Positions 1 to 7,594 of a stretch of DNA of 33,763 nucleotides are shown here, in pieces (positions within the stretch are counted from its first letter, which is position 1; each line of letters begins with the position of its first letter). The notes beneath the pieces were generated by a model. It was given only the letters and a program-made list of their open reading frames with translations, was not told where the DNA came from and did no database searches. The DNA lies in NCBI GenBank assembly GCA_020432045.1, contig JAGQHB010000112.1:1-33763 (forward strand). The letters are read 5' to 3'. The DNA is from Dehalococcoidia bacterium (GTDB lineage: Bacteria; Chloroflexota; Dehalococcoidia; Tepidiformales; Tepidiformaceae). Made by a program: the position numbers and the translations under genes.

Positions 1-2
1 CC

Positions 3-515
3 CTCCGCGCTCCCGGAGGCCGCTTTCTCGACGTCGGCGTTGGTGTCGGGGCGTTAGCGTTCGGCGCCGCCCGGACCTGGCCGTCTGTCCATGTGACGGG
101 AATCGATATCTGGGGCCCGTCGCTCGTTGAAGCCCGCCGGCGCGTCGAAGAGGCCGGGCTGGCGGATCGGATCGAGATCCGTGAACAACCGGTCCAGGAC
201 CTGGACGATGTGGGCGTCTTCGACCTCGCCTGGTTTCCGGGGCCGTTTATCCCGCCGGACGTCGTGCAGGCCGGTATCAACGCGGTGGCCCGTAGCGTAA
301 AGCCGGGCGGATGGGTCGTGTACTCGGGTTTCAACGGACCGGGACCGCTCGGCCAGGCAACGGCGGACCTCCGAGCGATTCGATTTGGCGGCAGGGCCTT
401 CTCGGAAGCCGGTTCGGTTGCACTCCTCCAATCGGCGGGCCTCCGGGATGCCCGGGTTCTACCGCCGATGACCTGGCTCCCGGGGCGGCTCACGGTCGCT
501 CGCAAGCCAGAATAG
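3..515 (+). CDS. SAM-dependent methyltransferase, 5'-truncated by window edge
   Basis: The reading frame is open from the first bases of the window, so the N-terminus lies outside it. Just after the edge the frame encodes a class I SAM-binding motif (FLDVGVGVG), followed about 20 residues later by the acidic strand end GIDIW that would contact the SAM ribose. A motif resembling motif IV (FDLAWFPGPFIP) and a post-motif strand (VKPGGWVVYSGF) follow in the right order. This is the Rossmann core of a class I methyltransferase. The substrate cannot be read from the sequence. The internal ATG at 93 falls within the SAM-binding fold and is not a credible start. It precedes the glycosyltransferase by 78 bases on the same strand. 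Confidence 0.75.
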   Translation, partial: LRAPGGRFLDVGVGVGALAFGAARTWPSVHVTGIDIWGPSLVEARRRVEEAGLADRIEIREQPVQDLDDVGVFDLAWFPGPFIPPDVVQAGINAVARSVKPGGWVVYSGFNGPGPLGQATADLRAIRFGGRAFSEAGSVALLQSAGLRDARVLPPMTWLPGRLTVARKPE

Positions 516-593
516 CCGCCCCAGTAGACGCGAGATGCCCGTGTTTGCTCCCGCTCTGTCATCGTTGCCTCGATAATCGTCGAATCGGGGGTC

Positions 594-2666
594 TTGGTGG
601 CGTCGAGTCCGGCTTCCACAGCGCTCTCAATCTCCCGCCGCCTTGCTCAAGGCGACGGCTTGACCGCACGCGCGATCGCCCTGGCTGTCCGCTGGGGTCC
701 GCTGGTGGCCGTACTGCTCCTTGCTGCCCTCCTCTACAGCTGGAAGCTCGATCAGAACGGCTGGGGCAATAACTACTACTCGGCCAGCGCGCAGAGCATG
801 ACGCGTTCCTGGAGCAACTTCTTCTTCGGCGCGTTTGACTCCGAAGGGATCGTCACCGTCGACAAGCCGCCGCTCTCCCAGTGGCTGATCGCGGCCAGCG
901 TGAAGGTATTCGGGCTCAACAGCTGGAGCCTGCTCCTGCCGCAGGCCGTCCTCGGCGTGGCCTGCGTCGCGGTGCTTTACGCGATGGTGCGGCCACAGTT
1001 CGGCGAAGCTGCGGCAATCGTCGCAGCACTTGTCCTCGCGACGACGCCGATAACCGTCGCAATCGTCCGCATCAACAATCCCGACACGCTGCTGATCCTG
1101 CTCATGCTCCTGGGTGGCTGGTCTGGACTTCGCGCCACTGAACGCGGATCTCTCCGCTGGGGCCTGCTGGCGGCAGTGTTCATCGGCCTCGCTTTCAACG
1201 TGAAGATGCTGCAGGCATATCTTGTAGTGCCGGGCCTTGCGCTGGCCTATTTGGTGGCTGCGAAGGGGGCGCTTTGGCGGCGGACGTGGACGTTTGCGGC
1301 GGCCGGGCTGGTACTCGCCGCCGTCTCGTTCTCCTGGATGGTGGTTGTCGATAGCTGGCCCAAGGATTCGCGGCCCTACATCGGCGGCAGTCGCGACAAC
1401 ACGGTCCAGGACCTGGTCTTCGGTTACAACGGCCTTGAGCGGATCGAAGGCAACGATCCCGCGGGACCGTTCGCGGGCCAGCAACCAGGGACTACGGGTA
1501 GCGCGCCGGCGGTGCAGCAACCCGCCACGGCGAACCGTGGTCCTGCCTTTGGTGGTGACCCTGGCTGGCTCCGCCTGCTCGACACACACTCCGGCACGCT
1601 GATTGGCTGGTTCCTGCCGTTCGCCGGGACCGTCCTTCTCCTCGGCCTCGATTGGCGTGGACGGACCGCGCGCACCGATATGCGACGCGCATGGCTGCTG
1701 TTCTGGGGCGGGTGGGGGCTTGTCCACGCCGCCGTTTTCAGCACGCAGGAGGGCATCTACCACCCGTATTACACGTCTGCCCTCGCACCGGCGGTGGCGG
1801 CCCTGACTGGCATCGGCGCCTGCCTCGCGCTGACCTGGCTGCGTGAGGACAGCTGGCGCCGCTTGCTCTTGCTGGCCGCCGGCGCGGCCTACACGGCGGC
1901 CGTCCAGGTCTTCCTCACCCGACAGCGGGAGGACTGGAACCCGTGGATGACCCCCGCCCTCGCTGTTGTCCTGGGCCTCGGTATCCTCGCCACCGCGGCG
2001 TCATTCTGGCTCGTGGAGCGTCCTGCAGTCCGGCAACTGGCGGGTCGCGGCGGCCTCGTGCTCGCGTTCGGGGGGCTGTTTATCATGCCGTTCACCTGGG
2101 GCCTCACACCGCTCGATGGCCCGCGGACGAGTCCCGATGTCGCCGTCGGCCCCCTGCACATCCGCGTCGCGAACGCCGCGGCCAACGCCCCTCGCCCCAA
2201 TTCCGATCTCGGCGCCAATCAGCCGCTCGTGGACTACATGCTGGCCAACTACCGTGGTGAACGGTTCTTCGTTGCGACCTTCGGTGCGCAGGCTGCATCG
2301 CCGATCATGCTCGCCACCGGGCTTCCGGTGCTCCCGATCGGCGGCTTCGGCGGCAACGATCCCGTCCCGGACCTCCGCGAGCTCACGCGCATGGTCGAAG
2401 GTGGCGAGGTCGCGTTCGTGCTCCTCTCCGGCGCCGGGTCGAGTGCGCGAGGCGATCGTCCGAACTACCTCGCGCGGACATGCACACTCATTCCACCAGC
2501 TCGATACGGCGGCAATCCCGCGGGGCCGCAGCCTGGACCGCTGCCAGGCCCAGTTGAACCGCAGCCGCAGCCCACGCCGCCCGGACAGCCTGGCGGCCCG
2601 GCAACGCGGATCACGCCCCCCGGACAGACGCCACCGGGCCTCTACGATTGCAGGAAGACCGACTAG
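594..2666 (+). CDS. GT39-family membrane glycosyltransferase (YkcB/ArnT-like)
   Basis: This is a polytopic membrane protein of about 690 residues, predicted to move a sugar from a polyprenyl-phosphate donor to an acceptor outside the cytoplasmic membrane. The N-terminal half carries family hallmarks: NNYYSAS and the acidic loop FDSEGIVTVDKPPLSQW after the first membrane segment, then NNPDTLL between later segments. About ten hydrophobic segments run to roughly residue 480. A soluble domain follows (YMLANYRGERFFVATFGAQ, then GLPVLPIGGFGG), as in YkcB-type proteins. The last 60 residues are a Pro/Gly/Gln-rich tail. The start is TTG at 594 or GTG at 597, preceded by GGGGG; a good -10 (GATAAT, 572-577) lies just upstream. 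The acceptor is unknown. Confidence 0.85.
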   Translation: MVASSPASTALSISRRLAQGDGLTARAIALAVRWGPLVAVLLLAALLYSWKLDQNGWGNNYYSASAQSMTRSWSNFFFGAFDSEGIVTVDKPPLSQWLIAASVKVFGLNSWSLLLPQAVLGVACVAVLYAMVRPQFGEAAAIVAALVLATTPITVAIVRINNPDTLLILLMLLGGWSGLRATERGSLRWGLLAAVFIGLAFNVKMLQAYLVVPGLALAYLVAAKGALWRRTWTFAAAGLVLAAVSFSWMVVVDSWPKDSRPYIGGSRDNTVQDLVFGYNGLERIEGNDPAGPFAGQQPGTTGSAPAVQQPATANRGPAFGGDPGWLRLLDTHSGTLIGWFLPFAGTVLLLGLDWRGRTARTDMRRAWLLFWGGWGLVHAAVFSTQEGIYHPYYTSALAPAVAALTGIGACLALTWLREDSWRRLLLLAAGAAYTAAVQVFLTRQREDWNPWMTPALAVVLGLGILATAASFWLVERPAVRQLAGRGGLVLAFGGLFIMPFTWGLTPLDGPRTSPDVAVGPLHIRVANAAANAPRPNSDLGANQPLVDYMLANYRGERFFVATFGAQAASPIMLATGLPVLPIGGFGGNDPVPDLRELTRMVEGGEVAFVLLSGAGSSARGDRPNYLARTCTLIPPARYGGNPAGPQPGPLPGPVEPQPQPTPPGQPGGPATRITPPGQTPPGLYDCRKTD

Positions 2667-3007
2667 CAATTGAAAAAGTTCGATCGAAAGTCGATCTAGG
2701 CAGTCAGGTTGTGCGATACGCCGCCGTCGCAGTTGCTCTGCCTGCCACTCGCGGTGGCCGGTCGCGCCACCTGTGCGGTCGATCTGTTGCTCTCATTCGT
2801 GCCGTCGAAGCAATGACGCTCGGTCGATACGGGCTGATGTCCGGATGGGCGCTTGTGACAAGGCTGTGGATAGGGTGCCCGGGAATAAATGGCACGGTCT
2901 GGCGGGACACCTCGGCTACGATTGAGACGATGCCTTGACGAGAATAGAATGGCACGGTATACGGCAGATGCACATCCCTGGTCCGTGTTGTTGAAAGGGA
3001 CAACGAC
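2667..3007. other. 341-bp spacer with palindromes and a direct repeat
   Basis: No convincing gene. Visible structure: a perfect 10-bp palindrome TTCGATCGAA (2679-2688) just after the glycosyltransferase stop; an 11-bp dyad CTTGTGACAAG (2852-2862); and an exact 11-base direct repeat AATGGCACGGT, once at about 2888-2898 and once at 2948-2958, separated by exactly 60 bp. The second copy overlaps the promoter described separately. No T-rich intrinsic terminator is seen after the glycosyltransferase. Confidence 0.5.
2935..2963 (+). promoter_or_regulatory. Sigma-70-type promoter for the 164-aa gene
   Basis: TTGACG (2935-2940), then 17 bases, then TATACG (2958-2963). Transcription would start near 2970, giving a leader of about 38 nt that contains the ribosome-binding site AAAGGGA. 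One copy of the AATGGCACGGT direct repeat fills the end of the spacer and runs into the -10, so a protein bound there would be placed to block RNA polymerase. Confidence 0.6.
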
Positions 3008-3502
3008 GTGACCAAAAGCATAAGTCAGTACCCGCTGGAGACGATCCGCAGTAGGTTCGCCCAAGATAACTGGCTGGTCTCAGCCATGGCGGGAGGTCGA
3101 ATCCTCATCTGCCTGACCGGTGTGGCCTCGGTCAACGTCCGTGGGAGATCCGAGGAAGCGTGGCACCGTGAGGAGGTCGAGCTTCTGCTGGATCTAGGCC
3201 GGGCGCTTGGAAATGACTACGAGTTCCTGCCCGAGCAGTGGACCCAGGTGGCCACTCCCTGCTCCTGGTACAATCAGAACTCGGCTAATAATCACGGCAT
3301 TGGCGTTGACAGCTGGGTTCACGGGCCAGAGCCGTCGCACTATCGCGAGAATGGCATCGGCTGCCGTTGGTGGACGCTTCGAATTGATTGTCTGGCACGC
3401 GACTCTGATGCACAGCTGATCGGCGTGGCGTATCAAGTAACGCTCTTGGGCCAGAAGCGGCGACGAAGTAACGAGCCTAACGATGTGGGCGGCAATAGCT
3501 AA
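3008..3502 (+). CDS. Hypothetical protein, 164 aa
   Basis: I do not recognise a family. The start is GTG at 3008, supported by AAAGGGA (2994-3000) seven bases upstream and by a good promoter. The product looks soluble, with no signal peptide or long membrane segment. It is rich in Trp and Cys in its second half (WTQVATPCSWYNQNS, GIGCRWWTLRIDCLA) and ends in a basic tail (GQKRRRSNEP). The composition looks less GC-biased than the housekeeping genes nearby. It ends 11 bases from the 3' end of the tRNA-Pro gene, a common landing site for foreign DNA, and the Mrr endonuclease lies on the other side of that tRNA. It may be an acquired accessory gene; function unknown. Confidence 0.6.
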   Translation: MTKSISQYPLETIRSRFAQDNWLVSAMAGGRILICLTGVASVNVRGRSEEAWHREEVELLLDLGRALGNDYEFLPEQWTQVATPCSWYNQNSANNHGIGVDSWVHGPEPSHYRENGIGCRWWTLRIDCLARDSDAQLIGVAYQVTLLGQKRRRSNEPNDVGGNS

Positions 3503-3512
3503 CCAAGCTGTA

Positions 3513-3589
3513 TGGTCGGGGTGCGCCGATTTGAACGGCGGGCCTCTTCGTCCCGAACGAAGCGCTCTACCAGGCTGAGCTACACCCCG
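3513..3589 (-). tRNA. tRNA-Pro (anticodon CGG)
   Basis: Read on the minus strand, a full cloverleaf folds. The acceptor stem CGGGGTG pairs with CACCCCG, the D stem is GCTC/GAGC, the anticodon stem CTTCG/CGAAG encloses the loop TTCGGGA (anticodon CGG, reading CCG), and the T stem CGCCG/CGGCG encloses TTCAAAT. The discriminator base is A and the CCA end is encoded in the DNA (TGG at 3513-3515 on the plus strand). Total length is 77 nt with CCA. Confidence 0.97.
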
Positions 3590-3694
3590 ACGGCAGGCGG
3601 CAATGGTAACAGGCATGCGGATATGCGACACACGCACGCTCCTGGTCGCACCGCCCCCGCTGGTGCTGCCCGGCGTCGTCGCCATGTCGCCGTG

Positions 3695-3723
3695 CTGCCA
3701 TCTGGGTCCGGGTCTGTCAGAAT
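3695..3723 (+). promoter_or_regulatory. Candidate leaderless promoter of the Mrr gene
   Basis: CTGCCA (3695-3700), 17 bases, CAGAAT (3718-3723), each matching 4 of 6 consensus bases. Only six bases separate the -10 from the ATG at 3730 and no Shine-Dalgarno is present, the arrangement expected of a leaderless transcript. Confidence 0.4.
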
Positions 3724-3729
3724 CGTTCG

Positions 3730-4647
3730 ATGCCCACGACTGCCGATCTCCCCAAATACTGGGAGCTCATGTACCCGGTCCTTCGTGCCGTCGATTCGCT
3801 CGGCGGAAGCGCACATGCGCACCAGATCACTGAAAGGGTCATCGAGATCGAAGGCTTCCCTGAACCGTTGCTTCAGCTTCTGTATCCGAACAAGCCGAAG
3901 TCGATCCTCGTCCACCGGCTTGAGTTTGCGAGGTCTCGCTGCAAGCTCTCTGGCGTCTTCGATAGCCCACAGCGAGCTTTTTTTGTGATTACGGAACTCG
4001 GCCGGGAGCTTCTCGGCCGTCCGGAGGTCGAGGCTCGCGAAGAGCTGCGTCGACTTGATCGCCTGCTACGGGTGAGTAGGTCCTCTGTGTCACCGGACGG
4101 TGACGGGGCACCGGATGATCCGGCCGATGATGCACCACTGCTCGACGAGGCCGCAGGCGAATCTGAGTGGAGGGACGAACTCATTGTCCGGTTGTGGAAC
4201 CTTTCACCGGGTGGATTTGAGCGTTTCTGCATCTTCTTGCTCGGACTCTACGATTACAAATTGGAACACAGAGGTGGCACCGGTGACGGCGGTATTGACG
4301 GGCTCGGGACGGCACCGATAACGAAGGTTTCTTCAACAACGGTTGCGCTACAGGCGAAGAAGTACGGGCCCAGCAACCCGGTCGGCCGAGAGGCGGTAGC
4401 GCTATTTCAGCGAGATGCTGCCAGGGCTGGAGCCGAGCGAGCGGTCTTCATGACGACCGGGCGATTCAGCAAGGGAGCGGAGCAGGCTGCAAGAGAAACT
4501 CGCCCGACCGTCGATCTCATCAATGGTGAAAGGATCTGTGACCTTGTCATAGACAGGCAGCCTGAGATCGCTGGTCTCCAGCAGCGTTACTTCGTCAACG
4601 ACGATTGGTTCGGGCGATTTGAACCGTCCCCTACTCCGCGTCCGTGA
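3730..4647 (+). CDS. mrr: Mrr-family type IV restriction endonuclease
   Basis: A predicted cytoplasmic nuclease that would cleave modified foreign DNA. Residues 1-95 look like the Mrr N-terminal winged helix (YWELMYPVLRAVDSLGG, then HQITERVIEIEGF). After an acidic linker (about 115-145), the catalytic domain has the PD-(D/E)xK signature: LSPGGFERFCIFLL, then GGTGDGGIDGLG with the catalytic Asp, then VALQAKKYG supplying the QxK. The usual downstream helices (GREAVALFQRDAARAGAERAVFMTTG) follow. Its 305 residues suit the family. No methyltransferase partner is adjacent, fitting a solitary type IV enzyme. Its last 17 bases overlap the convergent end of glyA, and it sits beside a tRNA gene, suggesting accessory DNA. 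Confidence 0.88.
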   Translation: MPTTADLPKYWELMYPVLRAVDSLGGSAHAHQITERVIEIEGFPEPLLQLLYPNKPKSILVHRLEFARSRCKLSGVFDSPQRAFFVITELGRELLGRPEVEAREELRRLDRLLRVSRSSVSPDGDGAPDDPADDAPLLDEAAGESEWRDELIVRLWNLSPGGFERFCIFLLGLYDYKLEHRGGTGDGGIDGLGTAPITKVSSTTVALQAKKYGPSNPVGREAVALFQRDAARAGAERAVFMTTGRFSKGAEQAARETRPTVDLINGERICDLVIDRQPEIAGLQQRYFVNDDWFGRFEPSPTPRP

Positions 4648-5881
4648 TCCCTGGCACGGGATAGGCCCGCGCAAACTCCGCCACTTCCTGCCGCGTCCGC
4701 TCGCGCACGCCGTCGCCGTCCGGGTCCTGCAACACGCCGCAGATCCAGGCGGCTACGCGCTTCATTTCGTCCGCGCCCATTCCCCGCGAGGTGAGCGCCG
4801 GCGTCCCCAGGCGCAGGCCGCTGCCAACGAATGGCGAGCGAGTGTCGTAGGGGATCGTGTTCTTGTTTGTGATGATCCCGGAACCCTGGAGCGCGTTTTG
4901 CGCCTTCAGGCCGCTGATGTTCACACTGTTGCAGTCCACCAGGATCAGGTGGTTGTCCGTCCCGCCGGAGACCAGCCGCAGGCCGCCCGCCTGCAGCGCT
5001 TCCGCCAGCACCGTCGCGTTGGCGACGATCTTCGCCGCGTAGGCCTTAAACTCGGGCGTCAGCGCTTCGCCGAAGCAGACCGCCTTGCCTGCGATCGAGT
5101 GCAGATGAGGTCCGCCCTGCGTGCCCGGGAACACCGCCTTGTCGATCGCCTCCGCATGCTCCAGCTTCGACAGGATCATCCCGCCGCGCGGGCCCCGTAG
5201 CGTCTTGTGCGTCGTCGTGCTGACGATGTCGGCGTACGGCACCGGCGAGGCGTGTGCTCCGCCCGCCACCAGCCCGGCGATGTGGGACATGTCCGTCATC
5301 AGGATTGCGCCCACCTCCTTCGCCACCTCGGCAAAGCCGGCGAAGTCGATCGCGCGCGGATAGGCCGTGTAGCCGGAGACGATCACTTTCGGGCGGCATT
5401 CCAGCGCCAGCGTGCGCACCGCCGCGAGGTCGATCTGCTCCGATTCTCGGTCCACCGTGTAGGGCACGAAGTTGTAGAAGCGGCCGCTGAAGTTCACCGG
5501 CGAGCCGTGCGTCAGGTGTCCGCCCTGGTCCAGGCTGAGGCCCATCACCGTCGCGCCGGGCTCAATCGTCGCCAGGTAGACGGCCATGTTTGCTTCCGCG
5601 CCCGAGGTGGGTTGCACGTTCGCGTGCTCGGCCCCGAACAGCTCCTTCGCCCGGTCGATCGCCAGGTTTTCCAACTCGTCGCTGTGGACATTACCCGCGT
5701 AGTAGCGCTTTCCCGGGTAGCCCTCGGCGTACTTGTTCGTGAACACCGAACCGGTCGCTTCGAGCACACCCGCCGAGGCGTAGTTCTCGCTCGCGATCAT
5801 CTCGAGCGTCTCTACCTGGCGGACCTTTTCCGATTCGATGATGGCCGCGACAGCAGGGTCGCGGCGCGCGAGCACAGACAT
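4631..5881 (-). CDS. glyA: Serine hydroxymethyltransferase
   Basis: PLP enzyme that converts serine and tetrahydrofolate to glycine and methylene-tetrahydrofolate in the cytoplasm. The protein (416 aa, normal for the family) has the SHMT N-terminus (LEMIASENYAS), FTNKYAEGYPGKRYYAG, DMSHIAG near residue 200, and the PLP-binding lysine at about 226 in STTTHKTLRGPRGG. I chose the ATG at 5881 because it is preceded by GGAG at seven bases and begins directly with conserved sequence; a 27-residue upstream extension to 5962 is possible but looks unlike SHMT. The 3' end overlaps the Mrr gene by 17 bases (convergent). The 170-bp leader shows no folate, ZTP or glycine riboswitch that I recognise. Confidence 0.95.
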   Translation of the reverse strand: MSVLARRDPAVAAIIESEKVRQVETLEMIASENYASAGVLEATGSVFTNKYAEGYPGKRYYAGNVHSDELENLAIDRAKELFGAEHANVQPTSGAEANMAVYLATIEPGATVMGLSLDQGGHLTHGSPVNFSGRFYNFVPYTVDRESEQIDLAAVRTLALECRPKVIVSGYTAYPRAIDFAGFAEVAKEVGAILMTDMSHIAGLVAGGAHASPVPYADIVSTTTHKTLRGPRGGMILSKLEHAEAIDKAVFPGTQGGPHLHSIAGKAVCFGEALTPEFKAYAAKIVANATVLAEALQAGGLRLVSGGTDNHLILVDCNSVNISGLKAQNALQGSGIITNKNTIPYDTRSPFVGSGLRLGTPALTSRGMGADEMKRVAAWICGVLQDPDGDGVRERTRQEVAEFARAYPVPGITDAE

Positions 5882-6050
5882 GGCATTACTCCAGGACAGC
5901 GGCTTCCGTACGTCCTCCGAGGGTAGAAGCACTCCCTCTCCCGCACCACCTTGACCTGGCACGTTTCGTTCCGGGCAGCCCCTCCGGGTTCCCGGCGGAA
6001 TGGCGAGCGGACGTGAAACAGCACAGCATCGGCCGGGTCAGCAGATCTTC

Positions 6051-6377
6051 CTACTCGCAGTCCCCCGGTGCACAGGCATCGGCAGGGCAGCACAACTCCA
6101 CCGCGAACGCCGCCAGCCAGCGCATCGCCTCCGGCTCCAGGCAGTAGCACGGGTCGCCGTCTGTCTCGCCGCGGATGATGCCCGCCTCCTTCAACACCTT
6201 CAGGTGCTGCGACACCGTTGACTGCGCCAGCGGCAGGACATCGACGAGGTCGCTGGTCATGCAGACATTGCGCCGCGCCAGCTCCCGCACAATCCGCAGC
6301 CGCGCCGGGTTGCCCAGCGCCCGGAACACGTCCGCCGCGCGCTCCTCTTCTTCGGTCAGGTCTGCTATCTGTTTCAT
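6051..6377 (-). CDS. arsR: ArsR-family metalloregulator with C-terminal Cys triad
   Basis: A winged-helix repressor of about 108 aa. The recognition helix region reads LAQSTVSQHLKVLKEAGII, with the usual ALGNPARLRIVREL helix before it. Cysteines lie at about 39, 77, 79, 96, 97, 102 and 107. The C-terminal set CCPADAC resembles the As(III)-binding triad of Acidithiobacillus ferrooxidans ArsR (Cys95/96/102) rather than the E. coli ArsR site in the DNA-binding helix. That suggests arsenite or antimonite as inducer (inference). The start is taken at 6377, where the protein begins like other ArsR members; an upstream ATG at 6431 adds 18 hydrophobic residues unlike the family. No clear Shine-Dalgarno. 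An 11-bp palindrome TATCGCCGATA (6393-6403) just upstream could be an autoregulatory site. Confidence 0.88.
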   Translation of the reverse strand: MKQIADLTEEEERAADVFRALGNPARLRIVRELARRNVCMTSDLVDVLPLAQSTVSQHLKVLKEAGIIRGETDGDPCYCLEPEAMRWLAAFAVELCCPADACAPGDCE

Positions 6378-6419
6378 CGGCCGTACGATCAGTATCGCCG
6401 ATAGTGCTGCAAACGCCGA

Positions 6420-6446
6420 GGGGCCAGGCACCTGAGGCCTGGCCCC
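6420..6446 (-). terminator. Strong GC hairpin closing the 7537-6474 gene pair
   Basis: A perfect 10-bp stem (GGGGCCAGGC/GCCTGGCCCC) with a 7-nt loop, 27 bases beyond the stop of the 210-aa gene. On the minus strand it is followed by TCGGCGTTT, only moderately T-rich. It probably insulates the secreted-protein pair from arsR. Confidence 0.6.
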
Positions 6447-6473
6447 GAAAGCCGTGTCAGCCCCGGGATTCCA

Positions 6474-7106
6474 CTACGGGGCAGCCAGCTCGCCGTGCTT
6501 TAGCCCGCACTGTGCGTGTGCTCTCACTTCAGCCGACTCCGGGCCGTACTGTTCCTGGATGTCCCAGGCAATTCGTCGCTTCAATTCTGGGAAGCCCGCG
6601 GCATCCAGGCAGGAGTCCATCGCTTGCCACATTGCTTCCACCGCCTCAGGAGTGATGAGTTGGATCCCCCACACCCGCTCCACGGCCGATTTGTGGCGTG
6701 TGAAGCAGCCCAGCAAGTCCCCCTGGAGCCCCGCATTGCTCTGCGTCGATACGCTCGACTGCCAGCTCAGCCGTGTTGTGCCCCCGGGCCCCCTGCCCGG
6801 TTCGCGAATAGCAACGACGTTCGCGCCCGCGCCGGCCGATTCCAGGCACTGGGCCGTCGCCTCGACGGCTTGCTCATATTCTTCTCGCGTGACGACGCCG
6901 TCAGCGAGGGCTGCCCGCTGCTGCTCAGACGTCGCGGGATCTAGTTGGTGTGCGGCGTCAGCGGCTGACGGTACGAGCGAGGCAGGCGGCGAGTCCTTCG
7001 CCTCTGCGCTGAGCCCCGCTAACGCCCAGGACCCAACGGCCCCGGCGACGAGAGCGACGATGACGCCGAGCAAGATCGAGTTGGTAGTTCGAGTGAACGC
7101 AGGCAC
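6474..7106 (-). CDS. Membrane-anchored or secreted hypothetical protein, 210 aa
   Basis: Family not recognised. The N-terminus has one strong hydrophobic segment (ILLGVIVALVAGAVGSWALAG, residues about 11-31) after a short basic stretch, so the product is exported or anchored. The rest is soluble and has four cysteines in related contexts (QCLESAG, GCFTRHK, SCLDAAG, QCGLKHG), hinting at two disulfides. The segment DGVVTREEYEQAVEATAQCLESAG is typical of uncharacterised secreted proteins of high-GC bacteria. The start is GTG at 7106, with GGGAGG about six bases upstream. It begins 14 bases after the stop of the upstream 138-aa secreted protein and is very likely co-transcribed with it; a strong hairpin follows. 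Confidence 0.7.
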   Translation of the reverse strand: MPAFTRTTNSILLGVIVALVAGAVGSWALAGLSAEAKDSPPASLVPSAADAAHQLDPATSEQQRAALADGVVTREEYEQAVEATAQCLESAGAGANVVAIREPGRGPGGTTRLSWQSSVSTQSNAGLQGDLLGCFTRHKSAVERVWGIQLITPEAVEAMWQAMDSCLDAAGFPELKRRIAWDIQEQYGPESAEVRAHAQCGLKHGELAAP

Positions 7107-7120
7107 GTTGCCCTCCCTGT

Positions 7121-7537
7121 CTAGTGGTTCGTGTACGCGAATGTGTTCAGGACAGGACTGGTGTCCGGCCCTGTGAGGCTCACGCGATGGTAGATCCCGG
7201 ATGCGCGATGGTATCCAGTCGAACCGATTAGATCCTGACTATTGCTCACGTAATAGCTAGGGTAGGCTGGCTTCCAGTCGCTGTAGTAGTTGTACCAGAG
7301 CGAGTTTGCGTGGTACTCGGCCCATAGTTCTATGTAGGCACCGCAACTTGTGGTGCTCGTCCGGGTGTACCCTTGCATGAACGACCCGTAGTGATAAACC
7401 TGCGCCAGTCCGCCATAACCGCAGCCGCCGTAGTTACCGCTGGCCGCGTTGCTCGCGCCATGTCCGAAGACGAGCGACACAGAGGCGAACCCAACGGCGG
7501 CGGCGCCGAGCAGGGCACCAACGATACGAACTTTCAT
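7121..7537 (-). CDS. Small secreted protein, Tyr-rich, 138 aa
   Basis: Family not recognised. A classic signal peptide (MKVRIVGALLGAAAVGFASVSLVFG, cleavage plausibly near GHGASNA) is followed by about 105 residues rich in Tyr, Ser, Gly and Asn with two cysteines that could form one disulfide. Motifs such as YIELWAEYHANSLWYNYYSDW suggest a beta-rich extracellular domain. The start is ATG at 7537, supported by AAGGAG seven bases upstream. Its leader contains a 7-bp hairpin, and its candidate promoter has an 11-G run between the -35 and -10 elements, so expression may be switchable. It heads a two-gene unit with the 210-aa protein. Confidence 0.75.
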   Translation of the reverse strand: MKVRIVGALLGAAAVGFASVSLVFGHGASNAASGNYGGCGYGGLAQVYHYGSFMQGYTRTSTTSCGAYIELWAEYHANSLWYNYYSDWKPAYPSYYVSNSQDLIGSTGYHRASGIYHRVSLTGPDTSPVLNTFAYTNH

Positions 7538-7555
7538 GAGCCAACTCCTTCATGA

Positions 7556-7573
7556 TCTCACCGTGTGGTGAGA
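7556..7573 (-). promoter_or_regulatory. Perfect 7-bp dyad in leader of the secreted-protein gene
   Basis: TCTCACC (7556-7562) and GGTGAGA (7567-7573) are exact inverted repeats around a 4-base loop. The dyad lies between the candidate transcription start and the ribosome-binding site (7545-7550). It could be an RNA hairpin next to the Shine-Dalgarno or a dimeric repressor site. Confidence 0.45.
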
Positions 7574-7594
7574 CGATTTGGGGGGCTCTCATGC

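Noticed and set aside
2679-2688. Perfect palindrome TTCGATCGAA after the glycosyltransferase
   Set aside because: Ten bases with no partner site and no T-tract; chance is a sufficient explanation.
3503-3600. Integration att site at the 3' end of tRNA-Pro
   Set aside because: I found no second copy of the tRNA 3' end and no integrase in the window, so an island boundary is not shown.
5882-6030. GCCAGGTCAAGG upstream of glyA, resembling part of the bacterial signal recognition particle RNA
   Set aside because: The GGAA tetraloop and the following AGCAG side of the SRP hairpin are missing, and no matching stem forms. I also saw no ZTP, glycine or folate riboswitch core there.
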